NCBI RefSeq assembly: GCF_002904335.1
Contig: NZ_PPHF01000142.1
Coordinates: 1-64,000 of the forward strand
DNA: 64,000 nucleotides
DNA from: Amycolatopsis sp. CA-126428
GTDB taxonomy: Bacteria; Actinomycetota; Actinomycetes; Mycobacteriales; Pseudonocardiaceae
Direction: 5' to 3'
Part shown: positions 49,436 through 57,402 of the stretch, in pieces
Position numbering within the stretch: position 1 is the first letter of the stretch
Layout: each line of letters starts with the position of its first letter
Made by a program: the position numbers and the translations under genes
The notes under the pieces: generated by a model
Databases searched by the model: none
Told to the model about the DNA's origin: nothing
What the model saw: the letters and a program-made list of their open reading frames with translations, nothing else

Positions 49436-50739
49436 CAGGCTTTCCCTTCCAGCACGGTCAATCCCCGCTCGCGCAGCTCGGCGACGGCGCCGGCCTGCGT
49501 CTGCCGGACGGCGGTGGCCAGCGTCGTGCCGCCCGTCTTCACCCCGCCCATCCGGTCGACGACGGTGGAGAACGTCCGCAGGGCGTTGGGCCCCCACGTC
49601 CAGTCCGGGACGCGCCGGGCGGCTTCGTCGAGCACGTCGTACACCGGGGCGCCGGCGAAGTAGCCGCCCTTGTACGCCTTCCGCGCCACGTCCCGGCTCG
49701 GCAGGTAGCCGGGGAACGGCGTGGTGAACGTGGTGCCGATCTTCGCGACGGCCGGGTCGGTGCTCAGCCAGCGCAGGAACTTCACCGCGGCCTCGGGCAC
49801 CTTGCTTTCGGCGGAGACGGCGAACGCGCTGCCGCCCTGCACACCGTTGGCCGGGACGCCGTCCCAGGTCGGCATCGTGGTGACCGCCCACCGGTTCTTG
49901 TCCTGCGGGATGGACTTCACCAGCGTGCCGACGCTCCAGGACGCGCCGAGCAGGCCCCACAGCCGGCCGGTGTGCATCGCCCCGATCCAGTCCTGGTCGC
50001 CCGTCGGGGCGGTGGCCACCAGGCCGTCGCGGATCATGCCCTGCCAGTAGCCGGCGGTGCGCAGGGTGCCGGCGCCGTCGATGTCCACCCGCCACGAGCC
50101 GCCGTCGACGCGCCACCACGGATCGCCCGCCTGCCAGCACATCCCGGCGAAGAAGGAGCCGTCGTTGAGCGGGAACGTCGTCACGCGCGCCGCCGGGTCG
50201 GCCTTCTGCACCGCCTGCGCGGCGGTGCGGAATTCGTCCCACGTGCGCGGTACCGCGATCCCGTGCCGGTCGAACAGGTCCTTGCGGTAGTAGAGCACCA
50301 TCGGGGCGAGGTCCATCGGCACCGCCCAGGTGCGGCCGCCGGGCCGCACGCCCTGCCAGGCCGCGGGGGAGTAGCCGCGCTCCAGGTCCGCCAGGTCGCC
50401 GGTGAGGTCCCGCAGGCCGCCGGTGGTGAGCAGCTGCGGCAGGCCCTGGTACTCGGCGTGCAGGATGTCCGGGGCGTTGTGGGCGCGCAACGCGTTGGTC
50501 TGCTGGGCGTAGCCGCCCTTCAGGCCGGCCGCGATCACGTTGAGCTCCACCACGATGTCCGGGTGGGCGGCGTTGAACGCGGCGACGTACTTGTCCATGC
50601 CGGTGAGCCACGACCAGATGGTCACGCGGGTGGCGCCGGACGCCGTGGTTGTCGACGCGCAGCCGCCGAGCAGCCCGCCGGCCGCGAGCCCGGCGGTGGC
50701 CGCAAGGAACGTCCGGCGGTCGAACCCCTGAAGCTTCAT
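49435..50739 (-). CDS. Sugar-binding lipoprotein of the CUT1-type ABC importer
   Basis: 434 residues; signal peptide with Tat-like pair and lipobox (FDRRTFLAATAGLAAGG, LGGCAS). Two-lobe carbohydrate-binding fold: VTIWSWLTGMDKYVAAFNAAHPDI, PMDLAPMVLYYRKDLFD, FAVSAESKVPEAAVKFLRWL. The start is ATG 50739 (MKLQGF) after GGAGGAG, rather than the longer frame to 50799. First gene of the operon running to the GH13 gene, and divergent from the heparinase-like gene across 108 bp. Confidence 0.92.
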   Translation of the reverse strand: MKLQGFDRRTFLAATAGLAAGGLLGGCASTTTASGATRVTIWSWLTGMDKYVAAFNAAHPDIVVELNVIAAGLKGGYAQQTNALRAHNAPDILHAEYQGLPQLLTTGGLRDLTGDLADLERGYSPAAWQGVRPGGRTWAVPMDLAPMVLYYRKDLFDRHGIAVPRTWDEFRTAAQAVQKADPAARVTTFPLNDGSFFAGMCWQAGDPWWRVDGGSWRVDIDGAGTLRTAGYWQGMIRDGLVATAPTGDQDWIGAMHTGRLWGLLGASWSVGTLVKSIPQDKNRWAVTTMPTWDGVPANGVQGGSAFAVSAESKVPEAAVKFLRWLSTDPAVAKIGTTFTTPFPGYLPSRDVARKAYKGGYFAGAPVYDVLDEAARRVPDWTWGPNALRTFSTVVDRMGGVKTGGTTLATAVRQTQAGAVAELRERGLTVLEGKA

Positions 50740-50811
50740 TGCTCCTCCGTCGAAGTGATGGCTGTCACTGTCGGGCTGTGCCATAGTGCGAGTCAACAAT
50801 TCAGCTCAAAA

Positions 50812-50828
50812 GCGATCACAAACGATCG
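50812..50828. promoter_or_regulatory. Direct-repeat site (CGATC x2) in the divergent promoter region
   Basis: CGATC at 50813-50817 and again at 50823-50827 are spaced one helical turn apart (10 bp), flanked by A-rich bases, in the 108-bp gap between the binding-protein and heparinase-like genes. A DeoR-type regulator, encoded at 52611, could bind such a direct repeat. Weak evidence. Confidence 0.3.
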
Positions 50829-50847
50829 GAACCGAAAGGGCGGAGCG

Positions 50848-52614
50848 ATGCGGCTCCCCGACGTGCGCGACCGGACGGTCTGGGACGCCGTGGACGGCGA
50901 GGCGATCCTCGCCGAAGCCCGGGCCGTGCTCACGCGTCCGGCCCCGGTCCTGACGGCCACGGCGTGGGCCCGGACGTTCCGCGACGGCGTCCGGACCGAC
51001 TACGAAGACGTCGCCCGCGAGCTGCGTGAACGCGTCACGCTGCTGGTGCTCGCCGCGGTGCTCACCGGCGAGGTGCCGCCGGGCCCGGTACCGTTCCTGG
51101 ACGGCGCGATCGACGGGCTGGTCGCGCTCGCCGAGGCGACCACGTGGTGCTGGGCACCCCACGACCGGCACGCGGCCGGGCGAGGCGAGGTGCTGGCCGA
51201 CCCCGACGACCCGTTCCTCGACCTGGGCGCGGCCGAGGTCGCGTCCCTGTTCGCCTGGGCCGATCACGTCCTGGGCCCGCACCTCGACCTCCGGGCCCCG
51301 GGACTGCGCAGACGGTTGCGGCGCGAGGTCGATGTCCGCGTCCTGACGCCGTTCGAGCGCGTCCGCGATTGGCACTGGCTCGGCCTCGACGGCGACGCGC
51401 ACAACTGGAACCCGTGGATCCACTCCGGCGTCCTCACGGCCGCGCTCCTGCTCGTGGCCGACGACGAGCGGCGCCGGCGGCTGGTGCGGCTGGTGGTCGA
51501 GGGCCTCGAGCACTACGTCGCGGTCCTGCCCGACGACGGCGGCATCGACGAGGGCGTCGCCTACTGGTGGCACGGAGCCTGCCGGCTGCTGGAGTGCCTG
51601 GACCTGCTCGCCGGCTCGGCGGATCTTCCCGTGTTGCCCGAGCTGATCCGCTTTCCGCACCGCATGCACCTGGGCGGCGACGCGTACGTCAACGCCGGGG
51701 ACGCCCCGGCCCGCCTGTCGCCGGCCCAGCCGTGGCACGTCCTGCACCGGTGGGGCGAGCGGCTCGGCGACGACGACGTCCGGGCGCACGCGGTGAGCCG
51801 GGCGCGTGCGAGCGGCCGGCTCGTCTGGCCGTCGGCCGGGTTGGGCCGCGCCCTGGCCGGCCTGGCCGACCCGGACTGGCGGAAGGCGGTGACCGCGGAG
51901 CCCGGCGCGAGCTGGCTGGCCCGCGAAGAGTGGCTGCCGCGGGTGCAGGTGCTCGTGGCCCGGGAGACGGCGGGCACGCCGCGCGGGCTGACCGTGGCGG
52001 CCAAGGCCGGGCACAACGGCGAGCGGCACAACCACCTCGACGTCGGGTCCTACTGGGTGGCGGTCGACGGGGTGCCGGTGGTGGCCGACGCCGGCCAGCC
52101 GACCTACACCGCGGCCAGCTTCGGGCCGGACCGCTACCGGGCCTGGGCGCTGCGCAGCGAGTGGCACAACGTCCCCGAGCCGGGCGTCACGCAGGAACCG
52201 GGGGAGGACCGCGCGGCGCGGGACGTCCGGGTCGAGCTCACCGCGTCCGCGGCCACGCTGTCCGCGGACCTCGCCGGGGCCTACCCGGGGGTGCCGCGCT
52301 GGCTCCGGTCGGTGCGGCTGGTCCGGTCTTCGCCCGCGTACGTCGAGGTGGCGGACGACGAGTCCGTCCGGCCGGTCCGGCTGCGGCACGTCCTCGCGGG
52401 TGACGTCGAGCTGGGGGAGGGCGAAGCGTTCGCGTCCCTGGACGGCCGGCGGGTGCTGCGGCTGAGCTGGGACGCCCGGCACACCACCGCGGAACTCGAG
52501 CGGCGGCCGCTGGACGATCCCCTGCTGCGGGCGTCCTGGGGCGCGCAGCTGAGCCGGCTCACCCTGCTGGTGCGCGAGGGCCCGGCGCGGGTCCGGCTGG
52601 AGCAGGTCCGGTGA
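50848..52614 (+). CDS. Heparinase II/III-like protein (polysaccharide lyase type)
   Basis: 588 residues. N-terminal alpha/alpha toroid (VRDWHWLGLDGDAHNWNPW, YVAVLPDDGGIDEGVAYWWHG) and C-terminal beta-sandwich (GHNGERHNHLDVGSYWVAVDGVPVVADAG and TYTAASFGPDRYRAWALRSEWHN in blocks), the heparinase II/III fold. These enzymes cleave uronic-acid polysaccharides by beta-elimination, with catalytic Tyr/His as in HNHLDVG. No signal peptide is seen, so it may act on imported oligosaccharides in the cytoplasm. ATG 50848 follows GGCGGAG; it overlaps the regulator gene (GTGA). Confidence 0.85.
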   Translation: MRLPDVRDRTVWDAVDGEAILAEARAVLTRPAPVLTATAWARTFRDGVRTDYEDVARELRERVTLLVLAAVLTGEVPPGPVPFLDGAIDGLVALAEATTWCWAPHDRHAAGRGEVLADPDDPFLDLGAAEVASLFAWADHVLGPHLDLRAPGLRRRLRREVDVRVLTPFERVRDWHWLGLDGDAHNWNPWIHSGVLTAALLLVADDERRRRLVRLVVEGLEHYVAVLPDDGGIDEGVAYWWHGACRLLECLDLLAGSADLPVLPELIRFPHRMHLGGDAYVNAGDAPARLSPAQPWHVLHRWGERLGDDDVRAHAVSRARASGRLVWPSAGLGRALAGLADPDWRKAVTAEPGASWLAREEWLPRVQVLVARETAGTPRGLTVAAKAGHNGERHNHLDVGSYWVAVDGVPVVADAGQPTYTAASFGPDRYRAWALRSEWHNVPEPGVTQEPGEDRAARDVRVELTASAATLSADLAGAYPGVPRWLRSVRLVRSSPAYVEVADDESVRPVRLRHVLAGDVELGEGEAFASLDGRRVLRLSWDARHTTAELERRPLDDPLLRASWGAQLSRLTLLVREGPARVRLEQVR

Positions 52615-53720
52615 TGCTCGCCTCCGAACGGCACCAGCTGATCCTTTCGGTGGTGCGCGAGCACGGCGCGGTCCGGCTCGCCGACCTGGTGGAGCGGCTG
52701 GGCGTCACCGCGGTCACCGTGCGGCGGGACGTCACCGAGCTGGCCGACCGCGGCCTGCTGACGCGGGTGCACGGCGGGGTCACGCTGACCCGGCCCCGCG
52801 GCGGCCATCCCGAGCCGGGGCGCGCGGCTTCGGCGTTCGGCCCGGCCGCGCACGGTGCACTGGTCGGCATGGTCGCGCCGTCGGTCGAGTACTACTGGCC
52901 GACGGTGGTCCAGGGTGCGCAGTCCACCGTGGCCGCCAGTGGGGGCCGGCTCGTCCTGCGCGCGTCCAGTTACGACGCGGCCGAGGACCGCCGTCAGATC
53001 ACCAAGCTCCTCGAACGCGGGGTGCAGACCCTGCTGGTCGCCCCGGCCACCAGCGGGCGGGGCGCCCTGGACCTGCTGCGCTGGCTGGGTTCGCTGAGCG
53101 TCCCGGTGGTGCTCGTCGAGCGCCTGCCGCCGCCGGAGCTGCCGACGCTGGCGCTGGACGCGGCCACCACGGCGCACGCGCTCGGCGCGGGCCTGGCCGT
53201 CCGGCACCTGGTGTCCCTCGGCCACCGCGGGGTCGGGCTGGTCACGTCCCGGTCCAGCCCGACGAGCCGGGCGCTGCGCACCGGCTGGCGCGAGACGATC
53301 GGGTCCCTGGGGCTGGACACCGGCGCGGCGCTCGACCTCGACGTGCCCGTCTACGGCTCCCCGGGGTGGGCGCAGGAGTACGACACCCTGCTGGACCGCT
53401 GCCTCCGCGCCGGCGTCCGGGCGCTGCTCGTGCACGCCGACCGGGAGGCCATCGGCCTGATCGAACGGGCGCGCGACGGCGGCATCGCGGTGCCCGGCGA
53501 GCTGGCGGTGGTCTCCTACGACGACGAGGTCGCGGCGGCGTCCGACCCGCCGCTGACCGCGGTGTGCCCGCAGAAGCACCGGCTCGGCGCGGTGGCCGCC
53601 GAGCTCGCGCTGGCCCGGCTCGCCGACACGACCGGGCGGCCCGTGCACCGGCTGCAGCTCTGGCCGACGCTCGTCGTGCGCGAATCGTGCGGAGGCGCGC
53701 CGGAAGCCGCACTCGAGTGA
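52611..53720 (+). CDS. Chimeric regulator: DeoR-type helix-turn-helix with LacI-type sugar-sensing domain
   Basis: 369 residues. The N-terminal DeoR winged helix (about 3-58; LVERLGVTAVTVRRDVTELADRGLLTRVHGGV) normally pairs with a DeoR sensor domain. Here it is followed by a periplasmic-binding-type domain of the LacI/GalR kind (VGMVAPSVEYYWPTVVQGAQ, AVRHLVSLGHRGVGLV, VPGELAVVSYDDEVAA). So DNA recognition is DeoR-like and effector sensing is LacI-like. Translationally coupled to the heparinase-like gene. It likely controls the whole locus 43033-53720 in response to an oligosaccharide. GTG 52611 or ATG 52614 start. Convergent with the pseudokinase gene, ending 4 bp from its stop. Confidence 0.85.
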   Translation: MMLASERHQLILSVVREHGAVRLADLVERLGVTAVTVRRDVTELADRGLLTRVHGGVTLTRPRGGHPEPGRAASAFGPAAHGALVGMVAPSVEYYWPTVVQGAQSTVAASGGRLVLRASSYDAAEDRRQITKLLERGVQTLLVAPATSGRGALDLLRWLGSLSVPVVLVERLPPPELPTLALDAATTAHALGAGLAVRHLVSLGHRGVGLVTSRSSPTSRALRTGWRETIGSLGLDTGAALDLDVPVYGSPGWAQEYDTLLDRCLRAGVRALLVHADREAIGLIERARDGGIAVPGELAVVSYDDEVAAASDPPLTAVCPQKHRLGAVAAELALARLADTTGRPVHRLQLWPTLVVRESCGGAPEAALE

Positions 53721-53724
53721 AACC

Positions 53725-54576
53725 TCAGGAGGCCGCGAGGCGGCGGAGGGCCGCGTGCGTCGTCACCGCCGTGCCGAGGGCGACGACGAGCACCGTGCCC
53801 GTCACCAGGACACGCGCCCGGGACCGGATCTTCCGGGCCGGGACCAGCGGGCGGGACCCGGCGAGGCCGGTGAGCGTGCGTTCGGCGTCCGCCATCGACG
53901 GCCGGGCCGCCGGTTCCGGGCGGACGAGTTCCAGCAGCGCGTCGAGGACCGCGCCGCGGGTGCGCGGCGGGACGGCGGTGCCCGGCACCCGCCCTTCGAG
54001 GGCGAAGTACAGGGTGGCGCCCAAGGAATAGACGTCCGAGGCACACCCCGGGCTCGCACCCCCGGCCACCTCCGGGGCGGGGAAACCGCCGGTGCCCAGC
54101 CCGAAGCCGGCGATCTTGGCCGTCCCGTCCGCGGTGAGGAGCACCTTGTCCGGGCCGAACCCGCGGTGGAGGACGCCCTCGGCGTGCGCGGCCGCCAGCG
54201 CCGAAGCCAGCTGTGCGCCGAGCGCCGCGACGCGGTCCGGCGGCACGCTTCCCCGCCGCGCGACCAGTTCGGCCAGGGTGCCGGTCGCCAGGTCCTCGGT
54301 CACCACGTACGGCGTCAGGTCGTGCTCGAAGACGTCGTGCACGACGACGACGTGCGGGTGGTGCAGCCGGACGGCCGCGCGCGCGTCGCGGATCGCCTTG
54401 GCCCGGACGCGGTCGGAATGGGCCGCGTCGAACGGGCATCCGGGCGGCAGCTGTTCGACGACGACGAACCGGTCCAGCAATTCGTCTTTGGCCCGCCACG
54501 CCGTGGCGCCGGGATGGTGGCCGGCCGGTTCGAGCAGCCGGTACCGCCCGGCCAATGCACCCTTTTTCGCTGCCAC
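53725..54576 (-). CDS. Ser/Thr pseudokinase, membrane-anchored, catalytically dead
   Basis: 283 residues, paralogous to the two kinases downstream (GRYRLLEPAG and WRAKDELLDR match theirs). Every catalytic residue is changed. The glycine loop is LEPAGHHPGATAW, the VAIK Lys is Glu41 (VVVEQL), the helix-C Glu is Asp64, HRD is HRG (Gly139), the following Asn is Lys144, and DFG is GFG (Gly157). A membrane helix near the C-terminus (about 255-277, ARVLVTGTVLVVALGTA) leaves only a few residues outside, and no CBM2 domain is present. The GTG at 54576 follows AGGGG, the same arrangement as kinase 57403-58779. Because the fold regions are intact, it is probably a regulatory or scaffold pseudokinase, not a decayed gene. 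Confidence 0.85.
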   Translation of the reverse strand: MAAKKGALAGRYRLLEPAGHHPGATAWRAKDELLDRFVVVEQLPPGCPFDAAHSDRVRAKAIRDARAAVRLHHPHVVVVHDVFEHDLTPYVVTEDLATGTLAELVARRGSVPPDRVAALGAQLASALAAAHAEGVLHRGFGPDKVLLTADGTAKIAGFGLGTGGFPAPEVAGGASPGCASDVYSLGATLYFALEGRVPGTAVPPRTRGAVLDALLELVRPEPAARPSMADAERTLTGLAGSRPLVPARKIRSRARVLVTGTVLVVALGTAVTTHAALRRLAAS

Positions 54577-54649
54577 CCGTATCCCCTGTCGCCGTCGACG
54601 GATCCCTGAAAGGAAATACGGCCGCAACGGGAAACAGGTTCGGTGATTC

Positions 54650-55738
54650 TCACGCCTCGGACAACGCCGTGCGGGCCGCCGCGGTGCTTTCCCCGGTGAC
54701 GAACGCCGGGACCACCGCGGCGGGCTCGGCGGCCGGACCGCCGTCGAGCTGGCCGACCGCCCGGCGCACGGCCAGCGCCCCCAGCTCGGCCGCCGGGACC
54801 ACCACCGCGGTGGGCCGGATCCGCTGCTGCCCCGCCACGGTGTCCGAGCAGACCGCGACGACGGAGACGTCGCCGGGTACCCGCCGCCCGCGGTGCCGCA
54901 GGGTGCCCATGACCAGCGGGAGGGCGGCTTCGTCGTGCACGACCAGCGCGGTCGGGCCGCCGTCGGCGAGCAGTTCGTCCAGGCCGCGGGCGACGTCTTC
55001 GGCGGCCGGCGCGCAGGGCCGGGAAACCGCTTTCACGCCGCGCTCGCCGGCGGCGGCCCGGAAGCTTTCCGCGAAGCCCTTCAGGTACCGGAGCCGGTGC
55101 CCGGGCAGGGTCGCCGACGGCCCGAGGTGGGCGACCGACCGGTGGCCCAGGCCGGCCAGGTGGGTGAGGCAGGCCCGGCCGGCCGGCGCGAAGTCGAGCG
55201 TCACCGACGCCAGCCCGCGGTACTGCGCCGGCGCGCCGACCAGCACCGCGGGGCGGCCGGAGGCCAGCAGGACGGGCACGCGCGGGTCGTCGTCGCCGGC
55301 GTCCAGCACGATCACCGCGTCGGCCAGTGCGGCCGACGTCACCCGGTGCAGGCCCGACGTGCCGTCGTCGTCGGTGACCAGGAGCAGGTCGTAGCCGAGT
55401 TCGCGGGCCGCGCCCGCAGCGGCGGAGAAGAACTCCATCTCCATGCCCAGCTGCCGGTCGCCGAGCGGCGGCACCGCCACCGCGAGGACGCCGGCGCGGG
55501 GGGACGGCGAGCCGCCGCGGCGCCGGTAGCCGAGGGCGCGGATGGTTTCCTCGACCCGGCGGCGGGTGGCCGGCGAGATCGTCCGCTTCCCGGTGATCAC
55601 GTAGGACACCGTGCTCGCCGAGACACCGGCCGCGTTCGCCACGTCGGTGATCGTCACCGCGCCGCGGCCGCCGCCCGACGGCTCGTCCGCCACGTCGCGG
55701 AAATTCGTCATCTTGGTGAGGACTTTCTCGAGACTCAT
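54650..55738 (-). CDS. LacI-family transcriptional regulator
   Basis: 362 residues. The helix-turn-helix (about 27-75; VTITDVANAAGVSASTVSYVITGKRTISPATRRRVEETI) and hinge are followed by the sugar-sensing domain (VLAVAVPPLGDRQLG, DAVIVLDAGDDDPRVPVLL, HLAGLGHRSVAHLGP, VSVVAVCSDTVAGQQRIRPT). A perfect LacI-type operator (55764-55775) lies just upstream of the start. ATG 55738 is used (MSLEKVL); ATG 55711 is possible. It lies between the pseudokinase and the two CBM2 kinases, so it may control them and/or the polysaccharide locus. Confidence 0.88.
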   Translation of the reverse strand: MSLEKVLTKMTNFRDVADEPSGGGRGAVTITDVANAAGVSASTVSYVITGKRTISPATRRRVEETIRALGYRRRGGSPSPRAGVLAVAVPPLGDRQLGMEMEFFSAAAGAARELGYDLLLVTDDDGTSGLHRVTSAALADAVIVLDAGDDDPRVPVLLASGRPAVLVGAPAQYRGLASVTLDFAPAGRACLTHLAGLGHRSVAHLGPSATLPGHRLRYLKGFAESFRAAAGERGVKAVSRPCAPAAEDVARGLDELLADGGPTALVVHDEAALPLVMGTLRHRGRRVPGDVSVVAVCSDTVAGQQRIRPTAVVVPAAELGALAVRRAVGQLDGGPAAEPAAVVPAFVTGESTAAARTALSEA

Positions 55739-55763
55739 TGTCCGATCCGTTGTCCGGCCGGAA

Positions 55764-55775
55764 GTTAGCGCTAAC
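55764..55775. promoter_or_regulatory. Perfect LacI-type operator
   Basis: GTTAGCGCTAAC is a perfect 12-bp palindrome with the central CG of LacI/GalR-family operators, 26 bp upstream of the LacI gene start at 55738. Negative autoregulation is the simplest reading; the same site may also affect the kinase genes upstream. Confidence 0.75.
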
Positions 55776-55863
55776 AAGAAGGGGTGGAGGCCGACCTTAA
55801 TGCCGGTCAACACCGCTGGTCAAGCCACCTTCGTCGGATGATCGAAAACGCCTCGGCGCCGAT

Positions 55864-57237
55864 TCATTCCCCGGGACGGCAGTCGGTCACCGGCATCCCG
55901 CGGTTGCCCCCGCGGGCCAGGGCGATGAAGCCGAAGGTGGTCGATTCGCCCGGCTTCAGCACCGCATTCCACTCGGCGTTCGCGATCGCCGCGGTGGCGC
56001 CGGTCCGCACGAGCCTGCCGTTCCAGAGGTCGTCGATGCTCGTCCCGGCGGGGGTGGTCCAGCTGACCGTCCACCCGATGACTGGGGCCCACCCGCTGTT
56101 GCGGACGGTCACCAGCCCCTGGAAGCCGCCGTCCCACGACTTCACCACCTGGTAGCGCGCGGCGCAGCCGGCGGGACCCGGGGTCCGGGACGCCGGCGGG
56201 GTCGTGGACGGCGCCGATGCGAGCTGGGCCGCCGCGCTCGCGGCCTCCCGGCCGGGCGGGATCGACGTGGTCGCCGCCACCACGGCGGCCGCGGTCAACG
56301 CCAGCACCGTCCCGGCGAAGGCCGGCCGGGAGCGGCGACGGCGCACCGGCGCGGGAACGCTGTCCGCCGGGGCCGCCACCGGGACCACCCCGGGCGCGGT
56401 GGCGCGGGTCAGCAGCCGCGCGGCCCCGGCCATCGTGGGGCGGGCGACCGGATCCCGGTGGAGCAACCGGAGGACGGCGTCGGTGACCGGGCCGCTGGTG
56501 ACGGGCGGGGTCACGGTGCCGGTACCGACCCGTTTGAGCAGGGCCAGCTGGTTTTCGTCGGTGCCGAACGGCGGCCGCCCTTCGAGCGCGGTGTAGAGCG
56601 TCGCGCCGAGCGAGTAGACGTCGGAAGGGAAGCCGGGTTCCTCGCCGTCGGCGACTTCCGGGGCGAGGTAGGCCGGCGTGCCGACGACCAGCCCGCGGCC
56701 GGTGGCGGTGCCTTCGCCGCGCGCGTGGGCCACCCCGAAGTCGGTGATCTTCGCCGCGCCGTCGGTGGTCACCAGGACGTTGTTGGGGCTGATGTCGCGG
56801 TGCACCACGCCTTCCGCGTGCGCCGCGGCCAGCGCCGAGGCGAGCTGGGTGCCCAGTTCGGCCACGTGCTCCGGCACCAGCGGGCCGTGCTCCTCGATCA
56901 GCTCGGTCAGCGTGCGGGCCGGCAGGTACTCCATCGTGATGTAGGCCGCGGACCCCTGCTCGACGACGTCGTACACGACGACCGCGTGCGGGTGGCGCAG
57001 CCGGGCGGTGACCCGGGCCTCCCGGATCGTCCGGGCGCGCGTGCGCTCGGCGGCCGCCGGGTCGGCGGGGGAGCCGGGGAAGAGCTGCTTGATCGCGACC
57101 AGCCGGTCGAGCCGCTCGTCCTTCGCCCGCCACACGGTCCCCATCGCGCCGTGACCCGCCCGGCCCAGCACGCGGTACCGGCCGGCGATCACTGCCCCTT
57201 CGTGCACGGGCACGCTCCCCTCCGTCGTTTCCGTCAT
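55864..57237 (-). CDS. Receptor Ser/Thr kinase with extracellular CBM2 (cellulose-binding-type) domain
   Basis: 457 residues. The kinase domain (about 19-275) is complete: glycine loop GRAGHGAMGTVW, Lys50 in VAIKQL, HRD at 147-149 (VVHRDISPNNVLV), DFG at 166-168. One membrane helix (about 306-326) is followed by a Thr/Ser/Pro-rich spacer. A family 2 carbohydrate-binding module (about 358-453) begins at CAARYQVVKSW and closes at VTDCRPGE, with the disulfide pair Cys358/Cys453. The three tryptophans of the cellulose-binding face are present: Trp368, Trp405 (DLWNG) and Trp423 (AEWNAVL). PknB-type receptors more often carry PASTA or beta-propeller sensors. The likely role is to sense polysaccharide outside and phosphorylate proteins inside. 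ATG 57237 (MTETTEG). It lies downstream of a close paralogue. Confidence 0.88.
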   Translation of the reverse strand: MTETTEGSVPVHEGAVIAGRYRVLGRAGHGAMGTVWRAKDERLDRLVAIKQLFPGSPADPAAAERTRARTIREARVTARLRHPHAVVVYDVVEQGSAAYITMEYLPARTLTELIEEHGPLVPEHVAELGTQLASALAAAHAEGVVHRDISPNNVLVTTDGAAKITDFGVAHARGEGTATGRGLVVGTPAYLAPEVADGEEPGFPSDVYSLGATLYTALEGRPPFGTDENQLALLKRVGTGTVTPPVTSGPVTDAVLRLLHRDPVARPTMAGAARLLTRATAPGVVPVAAPADSVPAPVRRRRSRPAFAGTVLALTAAAVVAATTSIPPGREAASAAAQLASAPSTTPPASRTPGPAGCAARYQVVKSWDGGFQGLVTVRNSGWAPVIGWTVSWTTPAGTSIDDLWNGRLVRTGATAAIANAEWNAVLKPGESTTFGFIALARGGNRGMPVTDCRPGE

Positions 57238-57402
57238 CGGGGAACACGGCCGGTTCCGGCGCGCAGTTCGGCTCGTCGGACCAATTCACTCACCTGGGTG
57301 GGGGTACGAAATGCGTTCGACGTATTCGTTCCGGATGCCGGAAACGCCGGCCGGTCACTACGGAAGAATCGGCCATGCGGTTGTGACGGACCGATAACGG
57401 TC

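Noticed and set aside
57329..57343. Short hairpin TTCCGG-ATG-CCGGAA as a terminator after the second CBM2 kinase
   Set aside because: The stem is only 6 bp with a 3-base loop and lacks a T tract; too weak for a call.
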